Shown: piece after piece, positions 6,275 through 9,991 of the stretch
Numbering within the stretch: the first letter of the stretch is position 1
Layout of the letters: every line of letters starts with the position of its first letter
Source: Gammaproteobacteria bacterium
GTDB taxonomy: Bacteria > Pseudomonadota > Gammaproteobacteria > Pseudomonadales > Pseudomonadaceae
Assembly: GCA_012800475.1 (NCBI GenBank)
Contig: JAAZJF010000175.1
Location: 1 to 9,991 of the forward strand
Reading direction: 5' to 3'
Length of the DNA stretch: 9,991 nt
The notes under the pieces: generated by a model
What the model saw: only the letters and a program-made list of their open reading frames with translations
Told to the model about the DNA's origin: nothing
Database searches by the model: none
Made by a program: the position numbers and the translations under genes

Positions 6275-6925
6275 ATGGACGGCTCGGATAAAACCGATGA
6301 CAGTCAAGGAGAGGTTAAAGGTCATGCTTTGCTTTCGGTGCTTGATTCAATCGATCGGGGGCTAGGCTGGGTTGAGCGCACAATGATTGCTGGCAGTGTG
6401 CTCTTAATGGCATTGCTGATGAGTGCCCATGTCGTCGGCAACCTTCTTTTCGATCGTGGTATTCCTGGCACTTACGAAATCACCGAAATGCTGATTGTGA
6501 TTATCACTTTTGTCGGTGTGGGCTATGCGGCGCGCCACGCACGACATATCCGTATGTCAGCCTTTTATGATCTTCTCAATCAACGTTGGCGTAAGGTTCT
6601 ACTGATCATTATCAGTGTGGGTACCGCCGCATTAATGTTTTACTTTGCTTTTAAGTCAGCGCAATACGATCTTGCCCTCTTTACTCGCGGACGCACCAGT
6701 TCTGCGCTCGGTATTCCGATGTGGGCGATCAATCTAGCCTTGCCCGTGGGCTTCAGTTTAGCGGGTATTCAGTACATCTTGACGGCCCTGCGCAATCTGC
6801 TCAGTGACGACATCTATCGCTCTTTCCGCGACAAGGAAGAGTATGCAGATGTACCGCTCGATAGCAGTGAACACCGCTGTGCCAAGGACGCTTCAGTCCC
6901 CCATAACACACACATCACTGACTGA
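6275..6925 (+). CDS. dctQ: TRAP transporter small permease (DctQ family)
   Basis: This 216-residue inner-membrane protein is the small subunit of a tripartite ATP-independent periplasmic (TRAP) transporter, which takes up organic anions using the sodium gradient. Four hydrophobic segments are visible (about 37-59, 68-88, 107-127 and 148-170). The family-typical stretch is EITEMLIVIITFVGVGYAA followed by ARHIRMSAFYDLL. A GGAGG ribosome site (6259-6263) lies 11 bases before the start. The hydrophilic N-terminus (about 35 residues) and C-terminal tail (about 40) are somewhat long for the family. The large permease follows after 13 bp. The symbol is family-level only: the substrate may not be a C4-dicarboxylate. 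Confidence 0.88.
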   Translation: MDGSDKTDDSQGEVKGHALLSVLDSIDRGLGWVERTMIAGSVLLMALLMSAHVVGNLLFDRGIPGTYEITEMLIVIITFVGVGYAARHARHIRMSAFYDLLNQRWRKVLLIIISVGTAALMFYFAFKSAQYDLALFTRGRTSSALGIPMWAINLALPVGFSLAGIQYILTALRNLLSDDIYRSFRDKEEYADVPLDSSEHRCAKDASVPHNTHITD

Positions 6926-6938
6926 GGCGGAGCCAAAG

Positions 6939-8222
6939 ATGCTAACCCTATTACTTATTCTCATGGTTGTGCTGCTGTTGCTTGGCTTTCCGATGATGGT
7001 GCCTCTGGCTGCGGGCACGCTTTTTATGATGTTCACGGACATGACTTTTTTTGGTCCCGACCAAGCTGTCAGTTGGATGGTCAATGGCGTGGGCAGTTGG
7101 GTGCTGGCTGCTGTACCCATGTTTATTTTTGCCGCCGATATTTTAACCAAAGGCCATACCGCAAATCGATTGCTGGACTTAGTCGATTCTTTTACCCGCC
7201 ATGTGCGCGGTGGATTGCCGATTACCACTGCCATTTCCTGCGCGTTATTTGGTGCGGTGTCTGGCTCCACTCAGGCCACGGTAGTGGCAATGGGTGGGCC
7301 GATGCGTCCGCGCTTGCTGGCCAAAGGTTATCCGGACTCCTTTACGCTGGCGCTGATCATTAATGCCAGTGATATTGCGCTGCTGATTCCTCCTAGCATC
7401 GGCTTTATCATCTACGGCGTGGTGATGAAGGCCTCGATTGGTGATCTGTTCTTAGCCGGTATTTTGCCGGGGCTGATGATCATGCTGATGTTTTCAGTTT
7501 ATTGTTATATCTGGGCGCGGGTTAAAGGCATGACGTCTGACCCTAAAGCATCGTGGTCGGAACGTTTTAGAGCCTTGCGTAAGGCCATTTTGCCCTTGGG
7601 TTTCCCCATTATTGTGGTGGGCGGGATTTATGGTGGCTTTTTCAGCGCAGTGGAAGCCTCAGCCGTTGCCGTTGCCTATGCATTGCTGCTGGAAGTGGTG
7701 ATCTACCGAAAAGTCAGCATTCGTGACTTGGGTGGCTTGGCGCTGTCGACCGGTATGATTACAGCAGTGGTCTTTATTCTCGTGGCCATCGGTGCGGCAT
7801 TTTCCCAAGCTTTAGGAACTGCTGGTATTCCTGAGCAACTGCTGGGGCCGGTTATCGAGCGTGTGGGGGACAGCCAAACGCTTGCGCTCTTGCTGATTGC
7901 AGCGGCGTTCTTTATCGGCTGTATGTTTGTTGACCCTATTGTGGTGATTCTGATTTTAGTACCGATTTTTAAACCGCTGATTCAATCCACAGGGCTGGAT
8001 CCGGTGCATGTCGGCGTTATTGTGACTTTGCAAGCAGCGATAGGTTCGGCCACGCCGCCTTTTGGTTGCGACATTTTCACTGCCATTGCAGTGTTTCGTC
8101 GACCTTATATGGATGTGATTCGCGGCACACCGCCCTTTGTTTTTATCTTACTGATTGCGACAGTTATTCTGATTCTATTTCCGCAGATCTCACTGTTTTT
8201 GCCGTCGTTGGGCGGCAAGTAG
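6939..8222 (+). CDS. dctM: TRAP transporter large permease (DctM family)
   Basis: This 427-residue membrane protein is the transport subunit of the TRAP system. I use the ATG at 6939 because the product then begins MLTLLLILMVVLLLLGFP, the usual DctM N-terminus, after a GAGGCGG-like ribosome site. The frame stays open to an earlier ATG (6804), but that would add 45 non-hydrophobic residues and overlap dctQ. Hallmarks are GGLPITTAISCALFGAVSGSTQATVVAMG near residue 95, IPPSI, GGFFSAVEASAVAVAYAL (a variant of the usual TPTEAA motif), a DPI motif and SATPPFG near the C-terminus. The length is normal for the family, with 10-12 hydrophobic segments. It is transcribed with dctQ and ends at the shared terminator. 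The symbol is family-level. Confidence 0.9.
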   Translation: MLTLLLILMVVLLLLGFPMMVPLAAGTLFMMFTDMTFFGPDQAVSWMVNGVGSWVLAAVPMFIFAADILTKGHTANRLLDLVDSFTRHVRGGLPITTAISCALFGAVSGSTQATVVAMGGPMRPRLLAKGYPDSFTLALIINASDIALLIPPSIGFIIYGVVMKASIGDLFLAGILPGLMIMLMFSVYCYIWARVKGMTSDPKASWSERFRALRKAILPLGFPIIVVGGIYGGFFSAVEASAVAVAYALLLEVVIYRKVSIRDLGGLALSTGMITAVVFILVAIGAAFSQALGTAGIPEQLLGPVIERVGDSQTLALLLIAAAFFIGCMFVDPIVVILILVPIFKPLIQSTGLDPVHVGVIVTLQAAIGSATPPFGCDIFTAIAVFRRPYMDVIRGTPPFVFILLIATVILILFPQISLFLPSLGGK

Positions 8223-8243
8223 CAGTTGGATCAGCGGCAATAA

Positions 8244-8286
8244 AAAAGCCGTTGGACTTGATGTGTGATCAAGCTCAACGGCTTTT
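8244..8286. terminator. Bidirectional intrinsic terminator between dctM and dctP
   Basis: The 19-base arm at 8244-8262 pairs with 8268-8286 around a GTGTG loop, with one G-T wobble and one A-C mismatch. The base of the stem is AAAAGCCGTTG with CAACGGCTTTT. Read on the minus strand it ends in six T's; on the plus strand in four. It lies 21 bp after the dctM stop and 49 bp beyond the dctP stop, so it can end both convergent transcripts. Confidence 0.9.
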
Positions 8287-8335
8287 GTACTAGGCATCAG
8301 GTGAAGTGATTGCACCCTATGCTGTCATACTGATA

Positions 8336-9352
8336 TTAAGAGTCGGATAGACCGTACTCATGTAATAAAATCTCCAGCGACTGTTTACCACGCTCGCCCA
8401 CTTCATCAATAAAGACTTGGCGTACCGGCTTAGCTAGCTTGCGGAAGGCGTCTTGTTGCTCGTCGTTGAGTTCGATCATATTGATGTCGCTCTTGGACTT
8501 AATGGTGTCTAAACGCTCCTTGTTAAATTGGCTCTGAATATCGTGACCGGTTTGCACCAGTTCCTGGGTGACATCCTTGAGCATGGTTTTTTCTTGATCT
8601 GAAAGATCTTCGTACCAGTCGAGGTTACCCATTAAAGTGGCAACAAATTGCGCTTGGTTGGCGAAGATCATATTTTTCTGCACTTCGTAGAAACCCATTT
8701 CTTCATGGGCAAACACGGGCTGAATATTGCCGTCGGCCTGGCCTTGCTGCAGCGCACTGTACAGTTCGCCGTAGGCAATAGTGATCGGTGAGGCACCGTA
8801 GGCCTTATAGGTGGAGCGCAATAAGCTATTGTCCATCACACGGATGGCTAGGTTTTTCATATCAGCGGGAGTTTCGAGCGCTTTGTTTGAGGTCCACACT
8901 TGATAGCCTTCAGCCAGCTCCGCCAGCGGGACGAGACCGCGCTTACGGAAGGATTGCTGCCACGGCTCACTCTCAATAAACTCTGGCGAGTTGAGTACTT
9001 TTACGGTTTCCAACTGATCGTTGGGCATCACAAAGTTTAGGCTGAGCAATTGGCTCTCAGGGACAGTACCGCCTAAAGCGCCCGAGCCAAAGCCGATTTG
9101 GATCGCGCCACCTTGAATGGCGTCGTACAGTTCCGAATAGCTGGAACCCCATTTACCATAGGGCAGCAGTTGCACGGTGATATCGCCGTTACTTTTTTCT
9201 TCGATGAGTTCTTTAAACGCTTCTGCATATTTTGCTTGAACGCTACCCTCGATTTCCTCGAGGCCCAGTCGCCACGTTTCTGCGTTAACAGCGCTTGCCA
9301 CGGTGGCAAGGCTAAAGACTGCAGCAGCGCACAGTGTCTTATAGAGTTTCAT
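8336..9352 (-). CDS. dctP: TRAP transporter periplasmic substrate-binding protein (DctP family)
   Basis: This 338-residue receptor delivers substrate to the DctQM permease. Residues 1-24 form a signal peptide ending VNA|ET. The mature protein shows the family pattern: binding-lobe start WRLGLEEIEGS, PYGKWG near 65-69, LGGTVPE near 93-99, and NLAIRVMDN with Arg171, the conserved arginine that holds the ligand carboxylate in DctP proteins. That segment continues into YGELYSALQQGQADG. I prefer the ATG at 9352 because its distance from AAGGAGA is about 5 bases; the ATG at 9355 is only 2 away and would add one Met. It converges on dctQM, whereas the three genes are normally collinear. It may be sigma-54-dependent. 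The ligand is unknown beyond a likely carboxylate. Confidence 0.9.
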   Translation of the reverse strand: MKLYKTLCAAAVFSLATVASAVNAETWRLGLEEIEGSVQAKYAEAFKELIEEKSNGDITVQLLPYGKWGSSYSELYDAIQGGAIQIGFGSGALGGTVPESQLLSLNFVMPNDQLETVKVLNSPEFIESEPWQQSFRKRGLVPLAELAEGYQVWTSNKALETPADMKNLAIRVMDNSLLRSTYKAYGASPITIAYGELYSALQQGQADGNIQPVFAHEEMGFYEVQKNMIFANQAQFVATLMGNLDWYEDLSDQEKTMLKDVTQELVQTGHDIQSQFNKERLDTIKSKSDINMIELNDEQQDAFRKLAKPVRQVFIDEVGERGKQSLEILLHEYGLSDS

Positions 9353-9389
9353 CATGTCTCCTTCAGAGTATTCGAATTTTATTTTCTAT

Positions 9390-9405
9390 TGCATAGAGCG
9401 TGTCG
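9390..9405 (-). promoter_or_regulatory. Candidate sigma-54 (-24/-12) promoter of dctP
   Basis: On the minus strand the sequence CGACACGCTCTATGCA aligns with the sigma-54 consensus TGGCACG-N4-TTGCA without gaps. Nine of the 12 fixed positions match, including the -12 GC and the CACG part of the -24 box. One base of the -24 GG is changed to A, which would weaken it. It predicts a start near 9380, about 27 bases before the dctP ATG and just upstream of the ribosome site. C4-dicarboxylate TRAP genes of pseudomonads are known to use RpoN with DctBD, but no such regulator gene is in this window. Confidence 0.4.
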
Positions 9406-9908
9406 GTTTTCCCGGCTTTGGCAGTGTTAAAGCGGGCGATTCTTGATGTGTTCAGTCACTTCCTTTGGGTTGTGGTGTGTAGGTTTTAAACCGGCGCAAG
9501 CCTGTTCGCTGAGGCCAGGATCTGGCGAACCATATAACTTTACAACGAGCGTAACCATGGCAAACCTAGACCGTGATGGCAAGAAAACTGCAGAAATTCC
9601 TCTTGTGGCTTGAGTGTTTGTGCGGTCAAGGTACTGCTGTTGAGCGTAGATCAGGGTGATGTGCGTTTCTATAAAATACGCTTCAAAATGCTGTGATCGG
9701 CCGCGCATAGAGCGTGCTCACTCAGCGATGGCGGGGCCTTGGGTATTGAGTTGTTCATTCATAAACGGGAAACACTCCTGATAGGTCTGCATGCACTCCG
9801 GCCGTTCAAGTCACTACACAAGCCGAAGTCGATGGATTCACAGGCTAACAGCTTAGTGGATTTGTTAGTATGGGTGCTTTTCATCCCCATAGTCTTAAGC
9901 CCTGAACC
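9406..9908. other. Intergenic region without a convincing gene
   Basis: About 500 bp separate dctP from the divergent gene at the right edge. Visible items are a near-perfect palindrome GGTTTTAAACC (9482-9492), a hairpin with arms GTTCGC (9504-9509) and GCGAAC (9525-9530) enclosing CCAGGATCTGG, and a 12-base repeat GCATAGAGCGTG at 9391-9402 and 9705-9716. A 24-codon minus-strand reading frame at 9718-9792 (MQTYQECFPF...) reads like protein but lacks support. A longer minus-strand frame over 9427-9708 has no family features and I do not call it. The region may carry gene remnants. Confidence 0.5.
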
Positions 9909-9991
9909 ATGAATGCGCCTTTTAAACTGCGGCCCTACCAGCAAGAAGCTGTGGATGCCACGCTCAAACACTTTCGTAAATCCGATGACTC
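9909..9991 (+). CDS. N-terminal fragment of a probable superfamily II helicase (cut by window end)
   Basis: The frame reads MNAPFKLRPYQQEAVDATLKH and continues FRKSDDS to the window edge with no stop. The LRPYQQEAVDA pattern is the Q-motif-like opening of superfamily II DEAD/DEAH helicases of the type III restriction/RecQ-like repair group, where R-P-Y-Q precedes the Walker A motif. An in-frame TGA at 9903-9905 makes the ATG at 9909 the first possible start. The ribosome site is weak. Only 27 complete codons are seen, so the Walker motifs and the exact family cannot be checked. Confidence 0.7.
   Translation, partial: MNAPFKLRPYQQEAVDATLKHFRKSDD

Noticed and set aside
6804..6938. Upstream extension of dctM to the ATG at 6804
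   Set aside because: It would add 45 polar residues overlapping dctQ in another frame. The ATG at 6939 has a ribosome site and gives the normal DctM start and length.
9427..9708. Minus-strand 93-codon frame as a gene
   Set aside because: No recognisable motif, no ribosome site and composition that does not look coding; it lies in the dctP upstream region.

Overview
The window looks like a chromosomal segment from a gammaproteobacterium, most likely a Pseudomonas relative with moderate G+C content. This is inferred from the transporter families, the Pho-type control region and codon use; no taxonomic marker gene is present. All complete genes are transport or small-molecule phosphoester genes. 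There are no tRNA, rRNA, CRISPR or transposase genes.

Region 1 (about 38-5973) is a six-gene, tightly packed plus-strand operon bracketed by two direct copies of a ~179 bp non-coding repeat (38-216 and 5795-5973). The operon encodes a periplasmic binding protein, a cytoplasmic alkaline-phosphatase-superfamily phosphodiesterase/phosphatase, two ABC permeases, an ABC ATPase and a HAD-IB phosphatase. Between the first repeat and the first gene lie Pho-box-like half-sites at 11 bp spacing (285-335) and a possible -10 (357-362). The simplest reading is a phosphate-starvation-induced system that imports an organophosphate, probably a phosphodiester. The AP-superfamily enzyme would cleave it inside the cell and the HAD enzyme would release phosphate from the resulting monoester. 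The substrate is not known.

Region 2 (5728-6274) is an intergenic stretch of about 550 bp. It holds a REP-like palindrome (5746-5782), the second direct repeat, an AT-rich hairpin (6076-6115) and the leader of the next operon.

Region 3 (6275-9405) is a TRAP transporter with an unusual layout. The small and large membrane subunits (DctQ, DctM) are on the plus strand. The periplasmic binding subunit (DctP) is convergent on the minus strand, with one bidirectional terminator (8244-8286) between them. A sigma-54-like -24/-12 element (9390-9405) precedes dctP.

Region 4 (9406-9991) has about 500 bp with no convincing gene. At the right edge are the first 27 full codons of a plus-strand gene whose product begins like a superfamily II helicase.
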